DNA of 20,074 nt from DATARH01 sp038228485 (lineage in GTDB: Bacteria; Pseudomonadota; Alphaproteobacteria; ATCC43930; CGMCC-115725). Each line of letters begins with the position of its first letter. Positions within the stretch are counted from its first letter, which is position 1. Below are positions 6,965 to 14,623 of the stretch, in pieces. The translations under genes and the position numbers were made by a program. The notes beneath the pieces were generated by a model. The model was not told where the DNA came from, did not search any database, and saw only the letters and a program-made list of their open reading frames with translations. Where the stretch lies: contig JBBRPG010000063.1 of assembly GCA_038228485.1 (NCBI GenBank), forward strand, positions 1 to 20,074, read 5' to 3'.

Positions 6965-8815
6965 GTGAACCGCGATCAAATCCTGACTCTGGTCATCCTC
7001 GGTGGCCTGATCGCGCTGTTTTTGTGGGATCGGCTGCGTTACGACCTCGTGGCGCTCCTGGCGTTGCTGGCGTCGGTCGCTTGCGGGATTGTCCCGAAAG
7101 ACCACGCCTTTTCCGGTTTTGCCAATCCGGTGCTGCCGCTGATCGCCGCGGCGCTGATCGTCAGCGTGGCCATCGGCCAGTCCGGCGCGATCGAAATCCT
7201 GCTGCGCTGGCTCAAGCCCCTGCTCGGGTCAAAGGCGGCGCAGGTCGGCGTGCTGGTCGCCTGCGTCACGCTGCTCTCGGCCTTTGTCAAAAATATCGGC
7301 GCGCTGGCGATCTTTATTCCGGCGGCAATTCAGGTGGCGCGGCGCAACGGGCGGGCGCCGTCCGAATTTCTGATGCCGCTATCCTTTGCCTCGCTGCTCG
7401 GCGGTTCGATGACGTTGATCGGCACCTCGCCGAACCTGTTGATCTCGACGGTGCGGCAGGAGCTGGTGGGCCAGCCGTTCCACATGTTCGACTTCACCCC
7501 GGTCAGCGGCGGGATCGCGATCCTCGGCGGGTTGTTTCTCGCCTTCGGCTGGCGGCTGATCCCAAAGGGCCTGCGCGGCACCGCCGATATCGGCGGGTTC
7601 ACCATCGAGGATTACACCAGCGAAGTGCGCGTCATCGCCAAATCGCCGTTTGTCGGCCAGACCGTTGGAGAGGTCGAGAGGCTGACGGGCAACGACGTCG
7701 GCATCGTCGGGCTGATCCGTGAAGGCGGGCGGCGGCGGCAAATCCCCACGCGGCGGTGGAAGCTGTACGCGAACGACGTGCTGGTGGTCGAGGCCGAGCC
7801 CCAGGTCATCGAGCAGTTCGCCCGCGACGGCAATCTCGAGCTGGTCGGCACCGAGAAGAAGCCGCAAAAGCTGCCCGACAACATCGCCGCCGATGCCAAG
7901 GCGCCGCGCCGGACCGGCAAAAAGCCCGCACCCGAGCGGCCACCGGCGGACGACCACGAGTTGACCGTCGTCGAGGCGATCGTCACCGCCGGCTCCGACC
8001 TGATCGGGCGCTCGGCCAGCGAGCTGCATCTGCGCGAGCGCTACGGCGTCAATGTGCTGGGCATCGGCCGTCGCGGCCGGCTGCGCAGCTCGCGGCTGCA
8101 CCAGCAGCGGTTCGAGGCCGGCGATGCCGTCGTGCTGCAGGGCCATTCCAGCCGGATGCCGGACATCCTGCTGGCGCTCGGCTGCCTGCCGCTGGCCGAG
8201 CGGGAGTTGAAGCTCGGCCAGCCGCGCCGCCTGATCCTGCCGCTAATTATCCTGGCGCTGGCGGTCGGGGCGAGCGGGCTCGAACTGGTCCCGGTGGACA
8301 TCGCCTTTGTCGCCGCGGCGGTGGCGCTGGTGCTGTTCGGGTTGCTGTCGCTGAAGGAAGCCTATGCCGCGGTCGAGTGGCCGATCCTGATACTGCTCGG
8401 CTGCCTGATCCCGATCGGCCAGGCGGTGGAGCAGACCGGCACGGCGAAGTTGATCGCCTCGTCGCTGTCGGGTGCGGGCGCCTTTTTGCCCAGCTACGCC
8501 ATCCTGGCCGCGGTGCTGGTCGTGACCATGCTGATCACGCCGATCCTGCACCACGCCGCGGCGGTGCTGGTGATGGGGCCGATCGCCGCCAGCCTGGCGC
8601 AGATGCTGGGGTACAACCTCGACCCGTTTCTGATCGCGGTCGCGCTCGGCGCCGGCTCCGATTTCTTGTCGCCGATCGGCCACCAGTCGAACACGCTGGT
8701 CATGGGGCTCGGCGGCTATCGCTTCGGCGATTACTGGAAGCTGGGTCTGCCGCTATCGGCGCTGGTGGTGGTGATGGGCGTGCCGCTCATCATGCTCTTC
8801 TGGCCGTTGCATTAG
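6965..8815 (+). CDS. SLC13-family permease with two RCK_C (TrkA_C) domains
   Basis: Inner-membrane transporter of the divalent anion:Na+ symporter / ion-transporter superfamily, 616 residues. Membrane segments occupy ~1-200 and ~420-616. Two cytosolic RCK_C domains lie between them: ~215-290 (S-E-V-R-V-I-A-K-S-P-F-V-G-Q-T) and ~325-410 (L-T-V-V-E-A-I-V-T-A-G-S-D-L-I-G). The paired signature motifs of the family are visible: F-V-K-N-I-G-A with G-T-S-P-N-L-L in the first half, and H-H-A-A-A-V with S-P-I-G-H-Q-S-N-T-L in the second. The start is GTG at 6965 with GGAGAAGG just upstream. The substrate cannot be read from the sequence; relatives carry sulfate, dicarboxylates or other anions. No clear promoter is seen in the 99-base gap, so it may be read through from the 58-aa gene. 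Confidence 0.85.
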   Translation: MNRDQILTLVILGGLIALFLWDRLRYDLVALLALLASVACGIVPKDHAFSGFANPVLPLIAAALIVSVAIGQSGAIEILLRWLKPLLGSKAAQVGVLVACVTLLSAFVKNIGALAIFIPAAIQVARRNGRAPSEFLMPLSFASLLGGSMTLIGTSPNLLISTVRQELVGQPFHMFDFTPVSGGIAILGGLFLAFGWRLIPKGLRGTADIGGFTIEDYTSEVRVIAKSPFVGQTVGEVERLTGNDVGIVGLIREGGRRRQIPTRRWKLYANDVLVVEAEPQVIEQFARDGNLELVGTEKKPQKLPDNIAADAKAPRRTGKKPAPERPPADDHELTVVEAIVTAGSDLIGRSASELHLRERYGVNVLGIGRRGRLRSSRLHQQRFEAGDAVVLQGHSSRMPDILLALGCLPLAERELKLGQPRRLILPLIILALAVGASGLELVPVDIAFVAAAVALVLFGLLSLKEAYAAVEWPILILLGCLIPIGQAVEQTGTAKLIASSLSGAGAFLPSYAILAAVLVVTMLITPILHHAAAVLVMGPIAASLAQMLGYNLDPFLIAVALGAGSDFLSPIGHQSNTLVMGLGGYRFGDYWKLGLPLSALVVVMGVPLIMLFWPLH

Positions 8816-8824
8816 CAGCGATGC

Positions 8825-8849
8825 GGAACCGGCGCGCGCAAGGGACGTT
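8825..8849 (+). promoter_or_regulatory. EcfG-type promoter before the ABC transmembrane gene
   Basis: GGAAC at 8825-8829, 16 bases, CGTT at 8846-8849: an exact EcfG consensus. It begins 10 bases after the permease stop. The predicted start of transcription (about 8856) is almost on top of the only available start codon, GTG at 8859, so the mRNA would be leaderless or nearly so. Confidence 0.7.
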
Positions 8850-8858
8850 TGGCTCGCT

Positions 8859-9944
8859 GTGACAAAAAAAAGCGCCGCGCCCGCTTCACCCGCAACCTCC
8901 TCGCGGGCTTCCACCGTTCGCCGCCGCAAAGCCGCCGGCCGCCGCAAACCTGCCGAGCCGGCCAAGCCGCAGCACGGCACGAAGGCGCCGCAGGGGCTCT
9001 ACGGGTACATCTGGCAGACCAGCGGCCGTGCCCAGATCCTGTTGGCGGTGTTGTCGGTCTGCATCTTCCTGCTGGACCTGGTTCCGCTGGAGCTGCAGCG
9101 GCGCATCGTCAACGACGCGATCGGGCAGCGCGAGTTTACGTCGCTGATCTGGTTGTGCGGCGTTTACGCGGCCACAGTGCTGGTGCAGGGCGCGGGGAAA
9201 CTGCTCTGGAACATCTACCGCAACTCGGTCGGCGAGGCGGCGAGCCAGCGCCTGCGCCTCGATACCTTTGCCGCGGCGCTGCGCCATCCCGAACCCGATA
9301 CCACCGCCAGGGAGGGAGTGGGCATCTCGATCATCCTGTCCGAGGCGGACCCGGTAGGGTCGTTTGTCGCCACCAGCGTGTCGGAGCCGGTGCTGCACGG
9401 CGGCGTGCTGATCGCGGTCTTTGCATACCTCATCTATCTCCAGCCGTGGATGGCCGCGGTCGCGCTGGTGCTGTTCGTGCCGCAATCCCTGTTCGTGCCG
9501 ATGGTGCAGAAGGCGATCAACCAGCGCACCGAAGCCCGCATCCAGGTCATGCGCCGGCTCAGCGGCGACATCGTCGCCGAGACCGCGGATGGGGTGCTCG
9601 AGCGCGAGGGGCGTTCCTACCGGCGGCGCGTCGGCGAGATCTATTCTCTCAACATGCAGATTTACCGGCGCAAGTATTCGATGAATTTTCTCATCAACCT
9701 GCTCTACCACTTCGGCACGGTCGGCATCCTGTTCGTCGGCGGCTGGTTTGTCATGCAAGGCCGAACCGAGGTCGGCACGGTCGTTGCCTTCATCTCGGGG
9801 CTGACCAAGGTCAACGACCCGTGGAACGACCTCGTCACCTTCTTCCGCGACATGACCAACGCGCGGATGAAATATCGTCTGATCGCCGCCGTGCTGAACA
9901 AGGAAGACCCCGCCCACGCGGTCGAGAACCCGCCCTCTCGCTGA
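8859..9944 (+). CDS. ABC exporter transmembrane domain protein lacking an ATPase domain
   Basis: A 361-residue membrane protein matching the type I ABC exporter transmembrane region. Hydrophobic spans include I-L-L-A-V-L-S-V-C-I-F-L-L-D, L-I-W-L-C-G-V-Y-A-A-T-V-L-V-Q, V-L-I-A-V-F-A-Y-L-I-Y-L and T-V-G-I-L-F-V-G-G-W-F-V. The intracellular loop motif R-x-R-V-G-E-I-Y precedes the last pair. There is no Walker A, signature or Walker B sequence here or in the following genes, so this is a solo transmembrane half. Residues 1-45 are Ala/Lys/Arg/Pro-rich and likely disordered and basic. GTG at 8859 is the only reasonable in-frame start before the domain. The reading frame is continuous, so the missing ATPase is not due to a local frame break. 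A partner ATPase elsewhere, or a non-transport role, is possible. Confidence 0.75.
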   Translation: MTKKSAAPASPATSSRASTVRRRKAAGRRKPAEPAKPQHGTKAPQGLYGYIWQTSGRAQILLAVLSVCIFLLDLVPLELQRRIVNDAIGQREFTSLIWLCGVYAATVLVQGAGKLLWNIYRNSVGEAASQRLRLDTFAAALRHPEPDTTAREGVGISIILSEADPVGSFVATSVSEPVLHGGVLIAVFAYLIYLQPWMAAVALVLFVPQSLFVPMVQKAINQRTEARIQVMRRLSGDIVAETADGVLEREGRSYRRRVGEIYSLNMQIYRRKYSMNFLINLLYHFGTVGILFVGGWFVMQGRTEVGTVVAFISGLTKVNDPWNDLVTFFRDMTNARMKYRLIAAVLNKEDPAHAVENPPSR

Positions 9945-9959
9945 CCCGGGGCGTCGGAC

Positions 9960-9984
9960 GGAACTCCGGCCGCGTACCGCGGTT
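9960..9984 (+). promoter_or_regulatory. Probable EcfG-type promoter for the KGG stress protein
   Basis: GGAAC at 9960-9964, 16 bases, GGTT at 9981-9984: one mismatch in the -10 element from CGTT. It lies 41 bases before the ATG at 10026. The gene is of a family known to be stress-induced, which supports the call. Confidence 0.6.
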
Positions 9985-10025
9985 AAGGCATGAGACTTGG
10001 CTTTCACACAGAGCGAGCATTTGCC

Positions 10026-10370
10026 ATGCCACGCGGCGACAAATCGAAATACACCGATAAGCAGGAACGGATGGCCGACCACATCGCCGAGGGGTACGAG
10101 TCCCGCGGCGTGTCGGAGAAGGAAGCCGAAGCGCGCGCCTGGGCCACCGTCAACAAGGAAACCGGCGGCGGCAAGAAAAGCGGCTCGGGCCGCGGCCACC
10201 CGGTCAGTCACGCCTCCTCGCGCAAGGGCGGCCGGATCGGCGGCAAGGCGTCGGCCTCGCGCTCGGCGGCGGATCGCTCGGCCTCGGCGAAAAAGGCCGC
10301 AGCCACCCGCAAGCGCAACGCCGCGAGCACGCGCACGGATAGCGTACGGCGGCGCGCGCGATGCCGCTGA
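10026..10370 (+). CDS. KGG-motif stress protein (annotated in relatives as plasmid stabilization protein)
   Basis: A 114-residue, very basic, low-complexity soluble protein. The N-terminal ~55 residues (M-P-R-G-D-K-S-K-Y-T-D-K-Q and A-R-A-W-A-T-V-N-K-E-T-G-G-G-K-K-S-G) match a short family common in Rhizobiales and usually labelled plasmid stabilization protein on weak grounds. Then come S-S-R-K-G-G-R-I-G-G-K-A, a KGG repeat as in the E. coli stress protein YciG, and an Ala/Ser/Arg/Lys tail. The ATG at 10026 is preferred over one at 9990, because the latter would sit almost at the predicted transcription start. The stop overlaps the ATG of the next gene by 10 bases, so the two are probably translationally coupled. 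The role is probably stress protection or nucleic-acid binding, but that is unproven. Confidence 0.75.
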   Translation: MPRGDKSKYTDKQERMADHIAEGYESRGVSEKEAEARAWATVNKETGGGKKSGSGRGHPVSHASSRKGGRIGGKASASRSAADRSASAKKAAATRKRNAASTRTDSVRRRARCR

Positions 10371-11051
10371 CCATCGGCTGGGGCGATATCCTGCTGCGGC
10401 TGGTCTTTGCGTCGGCGGCCGCGGCGCTGGTCGGCTGGGACCGCGGCGAGCACGGCAAGACCGCCGGGATGCGCACCACTCTCCTCGTCTGCCTGGCCTC
10501 GGCGTTCGCGATGATCGAGGTTAATTTGCTGCTGGCGACGCGCAACAAGCCGCCCGATACATTTATTCAGCTCGACCTGATGCGGCTGCCGCTCGGCATT
10601 CTCTCCGGCATGGGGTTTATCGGCGCGGGCGCGATCATCCGGCGCGGCGATATGGCGGTCGGCGTGACCACCGCGGCGACCTTGTGGTTCGTCACCGTCG
10701 TCGGGCTGTGTTTTGGCGCCGGCTCGATCGGTTTGGGGGTCGTCGCCACGGCGCTGGGTTTTGTCGTGCTGAATGCGGTCAAGCATCTGGAGCAGGCGCT
10801 CCCGGCCGACCACCGCGCGACGGTGGAAGTGACGGTCGAAGGCGACCCGCCGGTCAAGGCGGCCCTCTCCGGAGGGCAATACACTGTCGTCGAGCGCGGG
10901 GGAGCGGTGAGCCAGGAAGGGGAAGGCCGCCGGGAGCTGCGCTACGATGTGCGCTGGCGGGCTCCGACGGGCGAGCCAGGCGACATTCCTCGATCGGTTG
11001 GCCGCCACCCCCGGCGTGGTGAAATTCACCTGGCGCATTGGCGCGCCCTGA
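10361..11051 (+). CDS. MgtC/SapB-family inner-membrane protein with a C-terminal frame break
   Basis: Membrane protein of the MgtC/SapB family, linked in other bacteria to low Mg2+, acid or intracellular survival. Residues 1-150 show the family core: L-V-G-W-D-R-G-E-H-G-K-T-A-G-M-R-T, then G-I-L-S-G-M-G-F-I-G-A-G-A-I-I-R-R-G and T-T-A-A-T-L-W-F-V-T-V-V-G, with about five hydrophobic spans. A soluble C-terminal domain follows. At about 10976-10982 the frame is lost: the other frame continues A-T-F-L-D-R-L-A-A-T-P-G-V-V-K-F-T-W-R-I-G-A-P and stops at 11051, a natural ending. The uncorrected frame instead runs to 11179 with an unlikely tail and overlaps the next start codon. Two missing bases or one extra G would restore it. 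The core is intact, so function may survive. Confidence 0.75.
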
Positions 11052-11117
11052 GGCTCAACACGCGCGACCAAGGCCCAAGACTCGAGCCACGCAGCGCCGG
11101 CCTTGCGGCGCAGCTGC

Positions 11118-11143
11118 GGATCAAACCGGGATCGCCCGCCGTT
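11118..11143 (+). promoter_or_regulatory. Weak EcfG-like promoter before the 43-aa membrane protein
   Basis: GGATC at 11118-11122, 17 bases, CGTT at 11140-11143: one mismatch in the -35 element. It lies 35 bases before the ATG at 11179, the same distance as the perfect site at 6630. The call is tentative. Confidence 0.35.
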
Positions 11144-11178
11144 CACCTAACCGACAATGGCTCTACAGAAGGTCCGTG

Positions 11179-11310
11179 ATGCCCGAACATATCGTCAAAA
11201 CGCCGACCGAGGCGCGCGCCTCGAGCAAAGAGGGCGTGGTTCGCTATGTCCTGGCGATTTCGATCGCGCTGGTCATCATCCTTTTCATCGTCAGCTACTT
11301 CATCGCCTGA
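11179..11310 (+). CDS. Small single-span membrane protein (43 aa)
   Basis: A 43-residue protein with a hydrophilic N-terminus (M-P-E-H-I-V-K-T-P-T-E-A-R-A) and one C-terminal membrane helix (V-L-A-I-S-I-A-L-V-I-I-L-F-I-V-S-Y-F). The ATG at 11179 has AAGG seven bases upstream. The gene ends 18 bases before the stop of the convergent response regulator. It resembles short uncharacterised membrane proteins frequent in Rhizobiales; no function can be assigned. A weak EcfG-like promoter upstream hints at stress expression. Confidence 0.65.
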   Translation: MPEHIVKTPTEARASSKEGVVRYVLAISIALVIILFIVSYFIA

Positions 11311-11328
11311 GGCGTCGGCGACAGAGAG

Positions 11329-11703
11329 TTACAGTATGGCTGACGGGCGGCCTTTGCGCGCCAGCGTCGCCGCGACGAGGTCGACCAGCTGCTGGGTTCC
11401 GAACGGCTTGACGAGATGCGGGTGCTGGAGCTCGCGGCCGCGCCGGTCCGAGGCCAAGGTGCCGCTCATCGTTATGACCTGACAATTGCGGAACTTCGCC
11501 TGTTGCACCACAAGGTCACTCGATACCGGCCCGGCGAAGAGCAGGTCGATGATCGCCAAATCGATCGAGGTCTTGTCGAGCAGACCAAGAGCCTCGGTGC
11601 CGTTTAACGCCGAAACCACCTCCGCTCCAGTCGGCGCCAGCATGTCGGCGACGACCTGACAAATGTCCCGGTTATCGTCGACGACGAGGATTTTGGTCGG
11701 CAT
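11329..11703 (-). CDS. Single-domain response regulator (CheY-like receiver)
   Basis: A 124-residue receiver domain with no output domain. The acidic pair is in V-V-D-D-N-R-D (residues 7-13), the phosphoacceptor is Asp53 in L-A-I-I-D-L-L-F-A-G, the switch Thr/Ser lies in V-I-T-M-S-G (~79), and Lys99 is in H-L-V-K-P-F-G. The start is taken at ATG 11703 (M-P-T-K-I-L-V-V); an upstream in-frame start would add residues outside the receiver fold. It lies 101 bases downstream of the hybrid kinase gene on the same strand and most likely takes phosphate from it. With no output domain it should act through protein-protein contact or as a phosphate sink. Confidence 0.85.
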   Translation of the reverse strand: MPTKILVVDDNRDICQVVADMLAPTGAEVVSALNGTEALGLLDKTSIDLAIIDLLFAGPVSSDLVVQQAKFRNCQVITMSGTLASDRRGRELQHPHLVKPFGTQQLVDLVAATLARKGRPSAIL

Positions 11704-11804
11704 GTTTCTGGTCACCCTCGAACCGTCGGATGCGAGCACGGCAGCTCCTGCAAACCAAGCAATGCCTGGACGGCCTGCCGCAGCTTCGCAAAACGAAGCG
11801 CGGA

Positions 11805-13520
11805 TCAGGAGTCAAACACCCGGCGCAGTTTAACAGCGAGCTCCGACAGACCGAACGGCTTCAGCACGACTTCTATTCCGGGATCGAGCCGGCCTTGATG
11901 GACGATGGCGTCGCGGGCGTAGCCGGTGGTGAACAGCACCCTCAGATCCGGTCGGCGGCGTAGCGCCTCGTCGGCAAGCTGCTTGCCGTTCATGCCGCCG
12001 GGCAGGCCGACATCGGTGAACAAGAGTTTTAATTCCGGGTTCTGTTCGAGCTTCTTCAGCGCTGCCGCGCCGTTCCCGGCGGTCGTCACCCCATAGCCGA
12101 GCTCGCTGACCGCGGTCACGGTATAGTCGCGCACATCGGGATCGTCCTCGACGACCAGCACGGTTTCGCCCGGCTTCGCCCGCGGCGAATCGGCATCCTC
12201 AAGCTCCGGGCTTGCGGCCGCGATCATGTCCTGATAGCGCGGCAAATAAAGTTTGACGGTGGTGCCCTTGCCGATGGCGCTGACAATGTGGACGTGCCCG
12301 CCCGACTGCTTGATAAAGCCGTAGACCTGCGACAGGCCGAGGCCGGTGCCCTGGCCGATATCTTTGGTCGTGAAGAACGGCTCGAACACCTTGTCGGTGA
12401 TCTCGGCGGCCATGCCGGTGCCGGTGTCGGTGACGAAGATGCCGACATACTGTCCCGGCGGCAGATCGCCCCGCCGGCTGATATCGGTGTCGTCGAACTC
12501 GCAATTCGCGGTCTCGATGGTGAGCTTGCCGCCGCCGGGCATCGCATCGCGCGCATTGACCGCGAGGTTGATCAGCGCGTTTTCGAGCTGGTTGGCGTCG
12601 GCGAAGGTGCTCCACAGTCCGTCGGCCAGCACCGCCCGTACCGTGACCGTCTCGCCGAGCGCGCGGCGCAGCAATTCCGACATGCCGGTGACCAGCTTGT
12701 TCGGCGAAAAAACCTCGGGTGCCAGCGGCGAGCGGCGGGCGAATGCGAGCAGCCGGTGGGTCAGCTTCGCCCCGCGCGACGCGCTGTCCCGGGCGGCGGC
12801 GGCCATGCGCTGGCCCTCATGGGTGGGCGGCAACCGGCGCTGCAGCGTCTCCATATTGCCGAGGATCACGGTCAGCAAATTATTGAAATCATGCGCAATA
12901 CCGCCGGTGAGCTGGCCGATCGATTCCATCTTTTGCGCCTGGCGCAGCGCGTCTTCGGTCTCCAGGCGCTTTTTGGTCTCCTCGTGGACCCGTTGCTCGA
13001 GCGTCTCGTTGGCGCGCTGTAGCGCAGTCTCGACCTCGCGCAGCTGGCTGACGCGGGCCTCCAGCGTTTCGTTGAGCCCGAGCAGCCGGGCTTCCAGGGT
13101 CTTGCGCTCGGAAATATCGTAATAGACGCCGGCGATCCAGCGGGTGCGGCCGCTATCGTCCGTGCTGGCCTCGCCCTTGCCGGCGATCCAATGGACGCTG
13201 CCGTCGGGGTGCTTGACCCGGAATTCGGTGTAATAGGCGCCCGATTGGGACGCCGCCTCGACGGCGGCACGCAGCTTGGGCACGTCGTCGGCGAAGATCG
13301 TCGCCTCTGCCGAGGCAAAGGATGAGGGCGCGCCGGCCGCGGCAAACCCGAACAAGGTCGCGATATGCGGCGTCCACTCCCATTCGCCGGTGGCAAGATC
13401 CCATTCGAACCAGCCGATGCCGCCCGCCGCCTGGGCTTGGCGGAACCGCTCTTCTGTCGTGCGCAGCCGCTCCTCGATCTGCTCGCGGCGGTGGTGCGGC
13501 GTGGTCCGCGGGTCCGACAT
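11805..13520 (-). CDS. PAS-domain hybrid histidine kinase with C-terminal receiver
   Basis: Sensor kinase of 571 residues without obvious membrane spans, so probably cytosolic. A PAS fold with PAC motif covers ~25-140 (G-G-I-G-W-F-E-W-D-L-A-T-G-E-W and F-R-V-K-H-P-D-G-S-V-H-W-I). A coiled coil runs ~140-195. HisKA has His210 in G-G-I-A-H-D-F-N-N-L-L. The HATPase has N-box Asn322 (N-L-A-V-N-A-R-D-A-M), G1 D-T-G-T-G-M and G2 G-Q-G-T-G-L-G-L-S. The C-terminal receiver (~452-570) has phosphoacceptor Asp503 (L-F-T-D-V-G-L-P-G) and Lys554. The ATG at 13520 is chosen; an in-frame GTG at 13535 would overlap the upstream gene. That gene's stop ends one base before this ATG, so the two form an operon. 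The signal sensed is unknown. Confidence 0.88.
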   Translation of the reverse strand: MSDPRTTPHHRREQIEERLRTTEERFRQAQAAGGIGWFEWDLATGEWEWTPHIATLFGFAAAGAPSSFASAEATIFADDVPKLRAAVEAASQSGAYYTEFRVKHPDGSVHWIAGKGEASTDDSGRTRWIAGVYYDISERKTLEARLLGLNETLEARVSQLREVETALQRANETLEQRVHEETKKRLETEDALRQAQKMESIGQLTGGIAHDFNNLLTVILGNMETLQRRLPPTHEGQRMAAAARDSASRGAKLTHRLLAFARRSPLAPEVFSPNKLVTGMSELLRRALGETVTVRAVLADGLWSTFADANQLENALINLAVNARDAMPGGGKLTIETANCEFDDTDISRRGDLPPGQYVGIFVTDTGTGMAAEITDKVFEPFFTTKDIGQGTGLGLSQVYGFIKQSGGHVHIVSAIGKGTTVKLYLPRYQDMIAAASPELEDADSPRAKPGETVLVVEDDPDVRDYTVTAVSELGYGVTTAGNGAAALKKLEQNPELKLLFTDVGLPGGMNGKQLADEALRRRPDLRVLFTTGYARDAIVHQGRLDPGIEVVLKPFGLSELAVKLRRVFDS

Positions 13521-13521
13521 G

Positions 13522-14580
13522 CTAGAGGATCCCACCGAGGATCGCTTTGGCCTCGGTCATCGACCGCAGCTTTCCCAAGGCGATATGCCGGGGCAAGTGG
13601 TTGAGCCCGCACGAGCTGGTGATGATCGTCTGCTCGGCGGCGAGCCAGGAATAGGCGCGGATGCGCTCGGCGATCTGCTCGCCGGTCTCGATATTGGGGG
13701 CCTGCACATCGACCGCCCCGACCCCGAGCTGCTTGTTGCCGAGCAGTCCCTCGAAATGGGGGGTCATGTCGTGCTCGATGAGAATGGCGTCGCAATCGAT
13801 CCGGCAAACGAGATCCGCCTTGTAGCGGCCGATGTCGAAATAGCGGTGGCCGATCTGCCCGTCGTAATCCGGGCCCACCGCGTAGTTTCCCTGGCAGATG
13901 TGAACCGAGACATGGATGTCGTCGGGCAGGCCCTCGACCGCGAGGTTGATCGCCTCCACCGCAGCGGCGACTTCCTGGTCGCCGACCGGGGTGAAATAGG
14001 GCTCGTCGATCTGGATGTGCCTGCACCCGGCTTCGGCGAGGCGCAGGAAGTTGCTCCGCAACAGCTTGCCGAGGTCGAGCATCATCCGCGGCAGGTCGCC
14101 GTAATGCTCGTCGTAGGCCACGGCGGCGAGAAGATGCGGCCCGGTCATGGTGATCTTGACCGGCTTGCGGGCGAATTCCGCGACGGATTTGAACTCGTCG
14201 ACGAGCCCCAGATCGGTGCTGTCGCCGATCGTGCCGTTGCAGGTCGCCGCCGGGTGGGTGACGTTGGGGTCGTGCGCGGTGATCGGCTTTGGCCGGGTCT
14301 CGCCCTGGAAAGCGGGGATGCGCTGCCAGAAATGGTTGAGCATCGCGTTGGGCGGGGCGTGCCGGTTATGGGTGCGCCGGTGCATCTCGCCGCCGGTGAT
14401 GACGTCGATGCCGGCGGCTTCCTGGTCGGCGATCGCGGCCTGCATCGCACGGAACTGGGCGTCGGCGAAATCGCCCGGCGCCAGCTGGCCCAGCCCGACG
14501 AGACGGTCGAGCGCCTCGTACCAACGCGGCACGCTGTGCGCTCCGATCACCGTCGTCGTGTATTTCGGATACTGGGCCAT
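13522..14580 (-). CDS. Cobalamin-independent methionine synthase (MetE core)-like methyltransferase
   Basis: A 352-residue protein corresponding only to the catalytic C-terminal barrel of MetE (full-length MetE is about twice as long). It is predicted to be a zinc-dependent methyltransferase acting on a thiol such as homocysteine. The zinc ligands are visible: His227 and Cys229 in V-H-I-C-Q-G-N-Y, a Glu at about 269 in L-I-E-H-D, and Cys324 in S-S-C-G-L-N-H. I-D-E-P (191-194) and G-G-E-M-H-R (63-68) are also family features. The start is ATG 14580, with GGAGG seven bases upstream in a small hairpin. First gene of an operon with the hybrid kinase, under an EcfG-type promoter. Solo MetE-core proteins often use methyl donors other than folate, so its true substrate is open. 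Confidence 0.82.
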   Translation of the reverse strand: MAQYPKYTTTVIGAHSVPRWYEALDRLVGLGQLAPGDFADAQFRAMQAAIADQEAAGIDVITGGEMHRRTHNRHAPPNAMLNHFWQRIPAFQGETRPKPITAHDPNVTHPAATCNGTIGDSTDLGLVDEFKSVAEFARKPVKITMTGPHLLAAVAYDEHYGDLPRMMLDLGKLLRSNFLRLAEAGCRHIQIDEPYFTPVGDQEVAAAVEAINLAVEGLPDDIHVSVHICQGNYAVGPDYDGQIGHRYFDIGRYKADLVCRIDCDAILIEHDMTPHFEGLLGNKQLGVGAVDVQAPNIETGEQIAERIRAYSWLAAEQTIITSSCGLNHLPRHIALGKLRSMTEAKAILGGIL

Positions 14581-14588
14581 CCCCCATC

Positions 14589-14603
14589 CTCCGCATTGCG
14601 GAG
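14589..14603 (-). promoter_or_regulatory. Hairpin covering the ribosome site of the MetE-like gene
   Basis: In the leader the perfect 6-bp stem CTCCGC-AAT-GCGGAG has its 3' arm inside the Shine-Dalgarno sequence GCGGAGG, seven bases before the ATG at 14580. If formed it would hide the ribosome site. It may be a translational control element or chance. Confidence 0.35.
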
Positions 14604-14623
14604 ATTAACTGCAGCGTTCCGGA

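Noticed and set aside
11310..11329. Terminator between the convergent 43-aa protein and response regulator genes
   Set aside because: Only 18 bases separate the stops and no stem-loop is visible.
12288..13122. Plus-strand open frames opposite the histidine kinase gene
   Set aside because: They show no domain motifs, while the minus strand carries all kinase boxes in one frame.
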